A DNA stretch of 7,565 bases from Bacillota bacterium. GTDB lineage: Bacteria; Bacillota; Clostridia; Oscillospirales; Oscillospiraceae. The notes under the pieces are model-generated. The model had not been told where the DNA came from, made no database searches, and saw nothing but the letters and a program-made list of their open reading frames with translations. The stretch is taken from the NCBI GenBank assembly GCA_023395775.1, contig JAEWYA010000031.1:1-7565 (forward strand). The letters run 5' to 3'. Of this stretch, positions 1 through 5,866 are shown one piece after another. Numbering within the stretch: the stretch's first letter is position 1; each line of letters starts with the position of its first letter. Both the position numbers and the translations under genes were made by a program.

Positions 1-41
1 AAGCTTTGCTTTCCGCCGCCGCCTTTTTGCGCTCCAAACGT

Positions 42-935
42 TTATTTGCCCGTCCCGTCTTTTACCATTTCCATGAAAGCGCCGGCCGCCGCCGTGGGGG
101 CTACGTCCCGAAGCGTACACATCTCAACGCTTCGGGCGGGAATGGTGAAGTCGGTTTTCAAAAGTCGGATGTCCCCGGCATCCAGCGCGTCCCGGACAAA
201 TTCCAGCGTCACGCCTGCCACGCCCAGGCCAATTTTCGCCAGCGACACCAAAAGCCCCCGGGAGCTCAGCTCAATTTCCGGATTCAGCGACACGCCGCAC
301 TGAAGAAAATCCTGCTCCAGAAAGCCCCGGGAGCTGGCCTTGCGTTCCAGCAGAATCAGGGGAAACGCCGCGATTTCGGTCCGGGAGTGGACGTGCTCAA
401 AGTCACAGCCATACCCGCTGCCCGCCACAAATACGCGGTGGGGGGGGAAGCAGGGCCAGGTCTCCAGATGCTCCCGCTCCGTGGGAGTGGAGGCGAAGGC
501 AATGTCCACCGCGCCGGATTTCAAAAGGCTCAGAACCTTTGCACTCCGGCCGCTGACGATCTTCAGCCGGATGCCGGGATGCTGACGGTGGAACACGTCC
601 AGATAGGGCGTGAGAAACTGACTGGTCACCGTGTCGCTGGCGCCGATCACCAGCGTTCCCAGCAGCAGCTGCTGCGCCTGAGAGAGCTTGTCCTCTCCGG
701 TTGCAAGCAGCCCCAGAGCGGAGCGAACATAGTCGTACAGCATCTGCCCCTCGCCTGTCAGAGTCACACCCCGGGGACTGCGGGAAAAAAGCCTCGCCTG
801 CAGGGCCGTCTCCAGCTGCTTGATGGACTGACTGACCGCCGACTGAGAAATATAGAGATTTTTCGCGGCCACGGAGATATTCTCCGCCTCCGCAACTTCT
901 TTAAATACCCGATAAAGTTCCAGCTTCACCGCCAT
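42..935 (-). CDS. LysR-type transcriptional regulator
   Basis: A 297-residue protein with the LysR-type layout and usual length. The N-terminal winged helix-turn-helix spans about residues 1-60, with the recognition region near residues 20-42 (ISVAAKNLYISQSAVSQSIK) followed by LFSRSPRGVTLTGEG. A linker helix follows, then an effector-binding domain from about residue 88 to 290 (starting TLVIGASDTV, with the family-like stretch FHRQHPGIRLKIVSG). An in-frame ATG lies nine codons upstream, but the start at 935 is preferred because AAAGGAGG lies about 7 bases before it and the protein then begins at the usual family position. It is divergent from the GntR-ABC operon, with back-to-back promoters in between. 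LysR regulators often control a divergent neighbour, so it could act on that operon, but nothing here proves it. The inducer and targets are unknown. The 41 bases after its stop hold no clear terminator. Confidence 0.93.
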   Translation of the reverse strand: MAVKLELYRVFKEVAEAENISVAAKNLYISQSAVSQSIKQLETALQARLFSRSPRGVTLTGEGQMLYDYVRSALGLLATGEDKLSQAQQLLLGTLVIGASDTVTSQFLTPYLDVFHRQHPGIRLKIVSGRSAKVLSLLKSGAVDIAFASTPTEREHLETWPCFPPHRVFVAGSGYGCDFEHVHSRTEIAAFPLILLERKASSRGFLEQDFLQCGVSLNPEIELSSRGLLVSLAKIGLGVAGVTLEFVRDALDAGDIRLLKTDFTIPARSVEMCTLRDVAPTAAAGAFMEMVKDGTGK

Positions 936-964
936 GGCGCTTCCTCCTTTACGCTTTTGCATTT

Positions 965-993
965 ATTATAAGTACAACTGATGGTAAATGCAA
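965..993 (-). promoter_or_regulatory. Promoter of the LysR-type gene
   Basis: Read on the minus strand, TTGCAT (993-988) is followed after exactly 17 bases by a perfect TATAAT (970-965). The start codon at 935 lies about 30 bases beyond the -10 box, leaving a short leader that contains the AAAGGAGG ribosome binding site. The -35 box faces that of the GntR operon with 24 bases between them, so regulators bound here could affect both genes. Confidence 0.7.
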
Positions 994-1017
994 ATAGAAC
1001 TTTTTTCGAAACACCGC

Positions 1018-1046
1018 TTGACAATAGATCCGGACAGTGCTATGTT
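1018..1046 (+). promoter_or_regulatory. Promoter of the GntR-ABC operon
   Basis: A perfect TTGACA -35 box (1018-1023) is followed after 17 bases by TATGTT (1041-1046), a fair sigma-A-like -10 box. Transcription would start near 1053, about 50 bases before the GTG start of the GntR gene and inside the palindrome region, which suits control by repression. Confidence 0.72.
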
Positions 1047-1079
1047 AGTTACACGGTTAATTACTTGACTAATTAACTA
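1046..1079 (+). promoter_or_regulatory. Probable operator of the GntR-family repressor (nested palindrome)
   Basis: A perfect inverted repeat with 8-base arms, GTTAATTA (1056-1063) and TAATTAAC (1070-1077), is separated by 6 bases. It sits inside an outer pair TAGTTA (1046-1051) and TAACTA (1074-1079). It lies directly downstream of the -10 box and covers the expected transcription start. GntR/YtrA-type regulators commonly bind palindromes in their own promoters, so autorepression is the likely role. That this protein binds it is inferred from position. Confidence 0.65.
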
Positions 1080-1101
1080 CGATACAAGGAGGAGGCATAC
1101 C

Positions 1102-1473
1102 GTGGAATTCAATGAGGGAAAGCCCATTTTCCTCCAGCTGGCGGACCAGCTTGAAGAGGGCATCCTCTCCGGAGCCTATCCGGAGGAGAGCCAGGTACCG
1201 TCCATCACAGAGTATTCGGTGACCTATAAAATCAATCCCGCCACCGCGCTGAAAAGCATCAACCTGTTGGTGGACGCGGGACTGCTGTATAAGAAAAGGG
1301 GAGTCGGGATGTTTGTGGCGTCCGGCGCGCGGGAAAAGCTGCGCGGGCAGCGCAGAGAGCGCTTTTTTGAGGATTTTGTGCAGAGCATGGTGCATGAGGC
1401 CCGTCAGTTGGGGCTGACGGAAGCGGAATTGGTGCAGTTGGTGGAGAGGGGGTTTGACGGCGATGCCGATTGA
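1102..1473 (+). CDS. GntR-family transcriptional regulator, YtrA-like
   Basis: A 123-residue DNA-binding protein. An N-terminal GntR winged helix spans about residues 5-72 (KPIFLQLADQLEEGILSGAY, then NPATALKSINLLVDAGLLYKK and the wing RGVGMFV). A short helical tail of about 50 residues follows (RRERFFEDFVQSMVHEARQLG, LTEAELVQLVERG). The lack of a large effector domain and the ABC genes downstream place it in the YtrA subfamily, whose members usually repress their own ABC transporter operon until an envelope stress or antibiotic signal appears. Translation starts at GTG, supported by AAGGAGGAGG at 1086-1095. Its last 11 bases overlap the ATPase gene, implying coupled translation. The signal it senses cannot be read from the sequence. 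Confidence 0.93.
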   Translation: MEFNEGKPIFLQLADQLEEGILSGAYPEESQVPSITEYSVTYKINPATALKSINLLVDAGLLYKKRGVGMFVASGAREKLRGQRRERFFEDFVQSMVHEARQLGLTEAELVQLVERGFDGDAD

Positions 1474-2314
1474 GCTGAAAAACGTGACGAAACGCTTCGG
1501 TCAGACGGAGGCGCTGAAGGACGTGTCCGTGACTTTTGAGGACGGGAGAATGTATGGCCTTCTGGGCAACAACGGCGCGGGAAAGTCCACGCTGATGAAT
1601 CTGGTTGCGGGCCGGATATTCCCTACGGCGGGAGAGATCCTGATTGACGGGGAGCGGGCGGATTGCGACAGGGCGCTGGGCAAATTGTTTCTGATGAGCG
1701 AGGGCAACCTGTTCCCGGAGGACATGAAGGTGAAGACGGCCCTGGGCCTTGCCGGGGGATTCTATTCCGGCTACGACAGGGCGGAGGCGGAGGCTTTGGC
1801 GGAGAGATTTGAGCTGAATACAAAGAGCAAGATCAACAAGCTCTCCACCGGATACGGTTCCATCTTCAAACTGGTGCTGGCGCTGGCCTGCAACGCGCCG
1901 TATCTGCTGCTGGACGAACCGGTGCTGGGTCTGGACGCGCAGCACCGGGAGATGTTCTACAAGCTGCTGCTGGAAAAATACGCAGCCAACAGATGCACCG
2001 TGATCTTCTCCACCCACCTCATTTATGAGGCCGCCAATCTGGTGGAGCACGCGGTGGTCATCCGCAAGGGCCGAGTCCTGAAGGATGCCCCGGTGGAGGA
2101 ACTGACCGCGGGAGCCCATACCGTTTCCGGTCCTGCCGCCGCCGTGGATGAATACCTCAGGGGCCGGACGGCGCTGAACGAGACCGGCATCGGCGGGCTG
2201 AAGACCGCCGCCGTGGAGGGCGAGCCGGGACAGGTCCCGGCGGGCCTTGAGATTACAAGGCTGAACTTGCAGGACTATTTTATTGCTCTGATGGATAAGG
2301 AGGATCGGACATGA
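1463..2314 (+). CDS. ABC transporter ATP-binding protein (YtrB/BcrA-like)
   Basis: A 283-residue ABC ATPase. Walker A is GNNGAGKST (residues 35-43), the signature is the degenerate LSTGY (127-131) instead of LSGGQ, Walker B is YLLLDEP (147-153), the D-loop is GLDA (156-159) and the switch histidine is H185 in FSTHL. The usual Q-loop region reads LMSEGNLFPED (about 77-87) and lacks the standard glutamine. A C-terminal extension of about 75 residues follows the core domain. The ATG at 1463 is preferred to an in-frame TTG at 1454, because the purine-rich AGGGGG (1447-1452) is well spaced only for the ATG. The gene overlaps GntR by 11 bases and the membrane gene by 4 (ATGA). With the next gene it should form an exporter or resistance-type transporter; the substrate is unknown. 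Confidence 0.93.
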   Translation: MPIELKNVTKRFGQTEALKDVSVTFEDGRMYGLLGNNGAGKSTLMNLVAGRIFPTAGEILIDGERADCDRALGKLFLMSEGNLFPEDMKVKTALGLAGGFYSGYDRAEAEALAERFELNTKSKINKLSTGYGSIFKLVLALACNAPYLLLDEPVLGLDAQHREMFYKLLLEKYAANRCTVIFSTHLIYEAANLVEHAVVIRKGRVLKDAPVEELTAGAHTVSGPAAAVDEYLRGRTALNETGIGGLKTAAVEGEPGQVPAGLEITRLNLQDYFIALMDKEDRT

Positions 2315-3033
2315 AAGCGTTTTTTCGCTACCGACTGCTGGACAATCTGAAGTCTTTGGCGGTCCTGATTGCGGTTTTGATTGCAGTCCCGCTCCTGCTT
2401 AGCATCACGCTTGCCGGATCTGCATCGACAATGAACGGCACGGGTTCTCTTGTGGGTTCTATCTGGGCGCTGGTAATCGGCATCGTGGTTCTGCGGGGAG
2501 ACCTGCGGCTGGGGAACCAGTTTGGTTTGAGCCGCCGCAGCGCCTTCTGGGGAAGCGTCCTCAGCTGCACGGCGGCGTTTGCCGCCGCCTCGGCGGTGCT
2601 GTCCCTGCTGACCGCGGTTTTGCAAATGATTTACCGGGGTTCGAACGGCAGAATCGCAGTGATGGATATTTATCAGTTTGTATACGGCGATTCTACCGTC
2701 GGCGTTATGCCGGCGTGGGATTATGTCCGGATGGCGTGTATGCTGTTTGCCCTGTGCCTGTGCTTCGGCTTTTTTGGAATGCTTTGCACCATGGCCTTCT
2801 GGCGGCTGAACAAGCTGGGCAAGTGGATACTGGGCGTGAGCATGGGACTGCTTTTGGGCGTGGGCCTCCCCAATCTGGCATACCAGCTTTCCCCTTGGCT
2901 GCTGCGCCCCGCCCGTGTTTTGGCATCTAACGTATGGGCTCTGATTGTGTTTTTGCTGGTCTGGGCGGCGGTGTTCCTGCTGGGAGCCTGGCTGCTGGCC
3001 CGGAGAGCGTCGATCAAACCGGCGGCAAAATAA
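2311..3033 (+). CDS. ABC transporter membrane (permease) subunit, six transmembrane helices
   Basis: A 240-residue very hydrophobic protein. Six membrane helices are visible at about residues 16-36, 47-63, 78-106, 138-164, 172-192 and 207-229. A short basic N-terminus (KAFFRYRLLDNLK) and a basic tail (ARRASIKPAAK) suggest both ends are cytoplasmic. The start codon overlaps the stop of the ATPase gene as ATGA, and TAAGGAGG at 2296-2303 provides the ribosome binding site. It shows no strong motif of its own, so the call rests on topology and on its place directly after a YtrB-like ATPase and a YtrA-like regulator. It most likely forms the membrane channel of that transporter. A strong terminator about 60 bases downstream ends the operon. 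Confidence 0.85.
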   Translation: MKAFFRYRLLDNLKSLAVLIAVLIAVPLLLSITLAGSASTMNGTGSLVGSIWALVIGIVVLRGDLRLGNQFGLSRRSAFWGSVLSCTAAFAAASAVLSLLTAVLQMIYRGSNGRIAVMDIYQFVYGDSTVGVMPAWDYVRMACMLFALCLCFGFFGMLCTMAFWRLNKLGKWILGVSMGLLLGVGLPNLAYQLSPWLLRPARVLASNVWALIVFLLVWAAVFLLGAWLLARRASIKPAAK

Positions 3034-3092
3034 ATAGTTACTGAGCAAATGCGGCCTCTAAATCGTATCTGCCCTAGAACACCGACGATTCA

Positions 3093-3136
3093 TTCCCGGA
3101 TGGGGCGGTTTTTCCGCTCTGTCCGGGAACTTTTTT
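3093..3136 (+). terminator. Rho-independent terminator of the GntR-ABC operon
   Basis: TTCCCGGA (3093-3100) pairs with TCCGGGAA (3122-3129), and the stem continues inward through GCGG (3105-3108) and CCGC (3114-3117), giving about 16 stacked pairs with G-U pairs in the middle and a TTTTT loop. A run of six T follows at 3131-3136, with another T run at about 3140-3145. Only the plus strand has the T tract, so it serves the ABC operon. Confidence 0.88.
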
Positions 3137-3262
3137 GGCTTTTTTGCGTCTGATTGCTCGAAGAGCCGATAAAACAAGGCGGAATCCATAAAAAGCAACT
3201 GCTCCCTCTGCTTTCGGCGTTGATGCTGTCTTCGGTCTCCTGCGCCGCCCGCCCAACGGGCG

Positions 3263-3296
3263 AAAAACAAAGGGGCTGCCCCGCTGGCAGCCCCTT
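3263..3296 (-). terminator. udk: Rho-independent terminator of udk
   Basis: Read on the minus strand, AAGGGGCTGCC (3296-3286) pairs perfectly with GGCAGCCCCTT (3280-3270) around a 5-base loop. It is followed by TTTGTTTTT, which overlaps the end of the stem. The stem begins only 8 bases past the udk stop codon. Confidence 0.88.
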
Positions 3297-3303
3297 CCGG
3301 TTT

Positions 3304-3921
3304 TCAATCCTTGTCGATGTGATTTTGAATGCGCTGCATGATCATCTCCAGCGCTACCAGATTGTGCCCGCCCTCCAATACGACAATATCTGCGTATTTC
3401 CGAGAGGGCTCCACATACTGCTCATGCATGGGCTTCACGGTGGTGAGATACTGGCTCACAACAGATTGGAGGCTCCGACCCCGATCCTCCACATCCCGCA
3501 GGACCCGGCGCAGGATGCGCTCGTCCGCGTCGGTTTCCACGAAAATTTTGATATCGAACATATCCCGCAGGACGGGATCTTGAAAAATCAGAATGCCCTC
3601 CACGATGATAACCTTGGCGGGCTGAACAATCACGGTATGGTCGGTTCGATTATGGTCCTTATAGGAGTATACGGGGCACCGAACAGACTCGCCCCGCTTC
3701 AGCGCCTTCAGATGCTCAATCAGCAAATCGGTGTCAAACGCGCTGGGGTGGTCGTAGTTCTGCTTCGCCCGTTCCTCGTAGGTTTTGCCTTCCTGCCGCT
3801 TATAGTAGCTGTCGTGGCCGATAATCGTGACATCCTCACCAAAGTGGTCTTTCAGGTGGTGGGTCAGGGTGGTCTTGCCGGAACCGGTACCGCCCGCCAC
3901 GCCGATCAGGATCGTATCCAT
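3304..3921 (-). CDS. udk: Uridine kinase
   Basis: A 205-residue cytoplasmic P-loop kinase that phosphorylates uridine and cytidine to UMP and CMP with ATP or GTP (pyrimidine salvage). Walker A is GGTGSGKT (residues 10-17). The acceptor-site region follows with HDSYYK (37-42; D38 is the likely catalytic aspartate) and NYDHPSAFD (56-64). The strand VEGIL is at 108-112 and the lid RRVLRDVEDRGR at 139-150. Length is close to the usual 205-215 residues. The open frame runs upstream, but the ATG at 3921 is the right start: AAGGGAGAG lies about 6 bases before it and the protein then begins directly with the P-loop strand, as in the family. It is a single-gene unit with its own promoter and terminator, divergent from the zinc-ribbon/Big2 gene and convergent with the ABC operon. 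Confidence 0.97.
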   Translation of the reverse strand: MDTILIGVAGGTGSGKTTLTHHLKDHFGEDVTIIGHDSYYKRQEGKTYEERAKQNYDHPSAFDTDLLIEHLKALKRGESVRCPVYSYKDHNRTDHTVIVQPAKVIIVEGILIFQDPVLRDMFDIKIFVETDADERILRRVLRDVEDRGRSLQSVVSQYLTTVKPMHEQYVEPSRKYADIVVLEGGHNLVALEMIMQRIQNHIDKD

Positions 3922-3981
3922 GGAGTCTCTCCCTTTTGTACAGGACCTCACGGAGCTCCGCAGGCCGACTGTTTTTAAAAT

Positions 3982-4010
3982 ATTATAGAGGCGGTAACGC
4001 CTAAAAGCAA
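3982..4010 (-). promoter_or_regulatory. udk: Promoter of udk
   Basis: Read on the minus strand, TTGCTT (4010-4005) is followed after 17 bases by a perfect TATAAT (3987-3982). The start codon lies about 60 bases beyond the -10 box, giving a leader of roughly 50 bases that carries the AAGGGAGAG ribosome binding site. Confidence 0.75.
3989..4002. repeat. Palindrome inside the udk promoter spacer
   Basis: AGGCG (3989-3993) and CGCCT (3998-4002) form a perfect inverted repeat around GTAA. It is centred almost exactly in the 17-base spacer between the -35 and -10 boxes of udk. It could be an operator or chance; its GC content stands out in an AT-rich promoter. Confidence 0.45.
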
Positions 4011-4060
4011 GTGGAAACCAGCAAAAAAGGCGGAATTCCACAAAATTCGGCGGCGTGGTA

Positions 4061-4089
4061 TTGACTGCACCATGAAAACTCAGTATTAT
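4061..4089 (+). promoter_or_regulatory. Promoter of the zinc-ribbon/Big2 gene
   Basis: TTGACT (4061-4066) is followed after 17 bases by TATTAT (4084-4089). Each box differs from the sigma-A consensus at one position. The start codon at 4137 lies 47 bases beyond the -10 box. The -35 box is 50 bases from that of the divergent udk promoter. Confidence 0.72.
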
Positions 4090-4136
4090 GTTAAGTAGAC
4101 AACTAAAAAAGCCCGTCATTTTTGAGGAGGATATTT

Positions 4137-5063
4137 ATGGCCATGAAACGGTGCCCAGTCTGTGGGGAAAAATATTCCGATACATATAAATACTGCCCTT
4201 TCTGCGAGGAGGAAGAGGCCGTGAAGGAGGAGCGCCCCCTTCGCCGCCGGGGCGGTAAGCGCTCGTCATACCGGAAGGACCCGAGTATTTTAACGTCAGT
4301 ACTGGTAATCGTGATTTTGGTGCTGGCGCTGATGCTTGGCTGGCTGTTCTTCGGCGACAGTATCAAGGAAAAACTTGGCGGCGGGGGTGCCGCCTCGGGC
4401 GCTTCCTCGTCTCAGTCCTCCCAATCTCAAAGTGGAAGTTCGTCGGCCGGTGCCTCCGCGTCCTCGTCCGGGAGCGCAAGCTTGCCGGATTCGGGCGGCT
4501 CTTCCGGGGAGCCGGATTCCCCTGCCGGGACCGGAACCGGGACAGGTGAATTGAATGTGGAAGAGGTTGCGGCCCTGCCGAATACATTGACCCTATCGAA
4601 GACGGACTTTACGATTCCGGTGGGCGATCCGGCGGTGAAGCTGACGGCCACGGGCGGCAGCGGAACCTATACCTGGTACAGCGAAGACGACGGGATTGCT
4701 TCTGTGGATGAAAACGGCACGGTGACGGCTGTTTCCGCGGGTACCATCAACATTTATGCCACCGATGGCGCCGGCAAGGGACTTTGCATCGTGCGGGTGA
4801 AAGGCGGTGCCGGGACTACTGCGGAGCCTACACCCTCCGGCGGCGAGGTGAAGCTGAACCGGGAGGACATTACCCTAGCCAAGGGCGAGACCTTCCAGCT
4901 GAAGAACACCGGAATTACTACCGCTCTAACCTGGTCCAGCAGTAATCCCAACGTGGCCTCTGTCAGCGGCAGCGGCGCCGTTACCGGCGTGTCCGCCGGG
5001 ACTGCAACCATTACTATGTCCTACGACGGGAACAGCCTGACCTGCATCGTCCGTGTAAAGTGA
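4137..5063 (+). CDS. Membrane-anchored zinc-ribbon protein with two Big2-like Ig domains
   Basis: A 308-residue protein of unknown function built from four visible parts. (1) An N-terminal zinc ribbon, CPVC (C6, C9) and CPFC (C20, C23). (2) An acidic then strongly basic stretch (RRRGGKRSSYRK, 36-47) and one transmembrane helix at about 51-72; the basic side implies the ribbon is cytoplasmic. (3) A low-complexity Ser/Gly/Ala/Gln linker at about 81-137. (4) Two repeats of about 70 residues that look like bacterial Ig-like Big2 domains, about 150-223 and 236-308, each with a W-S/Y-S core, then SV...G.VT.VSAGT and ending in C-IVRVK. The ATG at 4137 is preferred over a TTG at 4122, because GAGGAGG (4124-4130) is correctly spaced for it. 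A second ATG at 4143 is also possible. It is a one-gene unit. Big2 domains often bind cell-surface polymers or partners, so an envelope-sensing or scaffolding role is possible but unproven. Confidence 0.88.
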   Translation: MAMKRCPVCGEKYSDTYKYCPFCEEEEAVKEERPLRRRGGKRSSYRKDPSILTSVLVIVILVLALMLGWLFFGDSIKEKLGGGGAASGASSSQSSQSQSGSSSAGASASSSGSASLPDSGGSSGEPDSPAGTGTGTGELNVEEVAALPNTLTLSKTDFTIPVGDPAVKLTATGGSGTYTWYSEDDGIASVDENGTVTAVSAGTINIYATDGAGKGLCIVRVKGGAGTTAEPTPSGGEVKLNREDITLAKGETFQLKNTGITTALTWSSSNPNVASVSGSGAVTGVSAGTATITMSYDGNSLTCIVRVK

Positions 5064-5077
5064 TTTGCTTCTGAAAC

Positions 5078-5110
5078 GTGCCCCTCCGGTAACAGCCGGA
5101 GGGGCACTTT
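5078..5110 (+). terminator. GC-rich hairpin terminator after the zinc-ribbon/Big2 gene
   Basis: GTGCCCCTCCGG (5078-5089) pairs perfectly with CCGGAGGGGCAC (5096-5107) around TAACAG. The stem starts 14 bases after the stop codon. The T tract is short (TTTAG, then AT-rich sequence), so termination may be less efficient than at the other two terminators, but position and stem strength support the call. Confidence 0.78.
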
Positions 5111-5146
5111 AGTAAATTAGCTAAAAGAGATGTAAGTTTTTTCTAC

Positions 5147-5168
5147 AAGTCTTTGCTGTCAAAGATTT
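5147..5168. repeat. Inverted repeat upstream of the por promoter
   Basis: AAGTCTTTG (5147-5155) and CAAAGATTT (5160-5168) form 9-base arms with one mismatch around CTGT. No T tract follows in a terminator-like position, and it lies about 30 bases upstream of the -35 box of the por operon, which fits a regulator binding site. The binding protein is unknown. Confidence 0.45.
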
Positions 5169-5181
5169 CGCGCATATTTTG

Positions 5182-5220
5182 TGCAATTTGTATAGGTATT
5201 GCAAATTAAATTGTATAGGT
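5182..5220. repeat. Direct and inverted repeats overlapping the por promoter
   Basis: TTGTATAGGT occurs twice (5188-5197 and 5211-5220), 23 bases apart, so both copies face nearly the same side of the helix. The first copy lies between TGCAAT (5182-5187) and ATTGCA (5198-5203), a perfect inverted pair. A second pair, AATTTG (5185-5190) and CAAATT (5202-5207), overlaps it. The second TTGTATAGGT fills the promoter spacer right up to the -10 box. This arrangement is typical of an operator bound by a dimer or by tandem dimers. Confidence 0.55.
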
Positions 5221-5227
5221 TTATAAT
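5199..5227 (+). promoter_or_regulatory. Promoter of the porCDAB operon
   Basis: TTGCAA (5199-5204) is followed after 17 bases by a perfect TATAAT (5222-5227). Transcription would start near 5234, giving a leader of about 54 bases before porC. The region is AT-rich against GC-rich genes on both sides, as expected for a strong promoter driving a central metabolic operon. Confidence 0.75.
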
Positions 5228-5287
5228 ATTTTGCAGTCAGCGCCGCCGGTTTCGACGGCCGAAATAAGAGAGGATGATACAGGACTT

Positions 5288-5866
5288 ATGAAAGACATCG
5301 TAGAAATCCGTTGGCACGGACGAGGCGGACAGGGCGCGAAAACGGCGTCGCTGCTGCTGGCCGACGCGGCGTTCAACACGGGGAAGTTCGTCCAGGGCTT
5401 CCCGGAGTACGGCCCGGAGCGCATGGGTGCGCCCATCACGGCGTACAACCGCATCAGCTCTGAGCGGAGCACGGTACATTCCAACATCTACTTCCCCGAT
5501 TACGTGGTGGTGGTGGACGAGACCCTGATCGCGTCCGTGGACGTGACCGCGGGGCTGAAGGAACAAGGGGCTATCGTCATCAACTCCAGCAAGACCCCGG
5601 CCGAGCTGCGCCCGAAGCTGAAAGGCTACAAGGGCAAGGTCTGCACCATCGACGCGGGCAAGATCAGCGAGGAGGAGCTGGGCAAGAACTTCCCCAACAC
5701 CCCCATGCTGGCCGCTATCGTGAAGATCTCCAGCGTTGTGGAGGAAAACGAATTCATCAAGGACATGGAGGCTTCCTTCAAGCACAAGTTTGCCAGCAAG
5801 CCCCAGGTCATTGAGGGTAATATGCGCGCCCTGAAGCGTTCTATGGAGGAGGTACAGGTAGGATGA
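5288..5866 (+). CDS. porC: Pyruvate:ferredoxin oxidoreductase, gamma subunit
   Basis: A 192-residue protein of the 2-oxoacid:ferredoxin oxidoreductase gamma family. It is one of four subunits of the cytoplasmic enzyme that converts pyruvate and CoA to acetyl-CoA and CO2 while reducing ferredoxin; the gamma part helps bind CoA. Diagnostic motifs are WHGRGGQGAKTAS (residues 9-21) and FPEYGPERMGAP (38-49). Length agrees with the gamma subunits of four-subunit enzymes. The frame is open upstream to a TTG at 5231, but the ATG at 5288 is chosen because the family proteins begin right before the HGRGGQG motif. Its ribosome binding site is weak: GAGAGGA at 5268-5274 is 13 bases away and AGGA at 5281-5284 is too close. 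It overlaps porD by 4 bases (ATGA). Related valine- or oxoglutarate-specific enzymes cannot be fully excluded. Confidence 0.93.
   Translation: MKDIVEIRWHGRGGQGAKTASLLLADAAFNTGKFVQGFPEYGPERMGAPITAYNRISSERSTVHSNIYFPDYVVVVDETLIASVDVTAGLKEQGAIVINSSKTPAELRPKLKGYKGKVCTIDAGKISEEELGKNFPNTPMLAAIVKISSVVEENEFIKDMEASFKHKFASKPQVIEGNMRALKRSMEEVQVG

Larger units (their letters stand above)
3034..3303. other. Convergent intergenic region with two opposed terminators
   Basis: This 270-base stretch lies between the end of the ABC operon and the end of udk. It holds a plus-strand terminator (3093-3136) and a minus-strand terminator (3263-3296). Between them, at about 3146-3262, I see no convincing gene. Short open frames cross the area on the minus strand, but they run through the hairpins and show no recognisable motif. 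A small GC-rich inverted repeat (CGCCC-AAC-GGGCG, 3250-3262) sits next to the udk terminator. Confidence 0.6.

Noticed and set aside
6..971. A 321-codon open frame on the plus strand opposite the LysR-type gene.
   Set aside because: The minus strand encodes a clear LysR-type protein with promoter and ribosome binding site. The plus frame shows no family features and runs through the LysR promoter.
1259..2119. A 286-codon open frame on the minus strand opposite the GntR and ATPase genes.
   Set aside because: No recognisable motif, Gln/His/Arg-rich composition typical of antisense frames, and both opposite genes are certain.
3058..3270. Possible small minus-strand protein of about 70 residues in the convergent intergenic region.
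   Set aside because: It would run through the ABC-operon terminator hairpin, has no ribosome binding site that I can see, and resembles no family I know.
3951..3960. Perfect 10-base palindrome CGGAGCTCCG in the udk leader.
   Set aside because: Too short to form a stable hairpin (three pairs with a four-base loop) and not placed to hide the ribosome binding site, so there is no support for a regulatory leader RNA.
3154..3978. A 274-codon open frame on the plus strand opposite udk.
   Set aside because: It overlaps the full udk gene and its terminator, has no family motif, and udk is certain.
4033..4048. Short inverted repeat GAATT/AATTC between the udk and zinc-ribbon promoters.
   Set aside because: Five-base AT-rich arms are expected by chance in such a region, and there is no further support.
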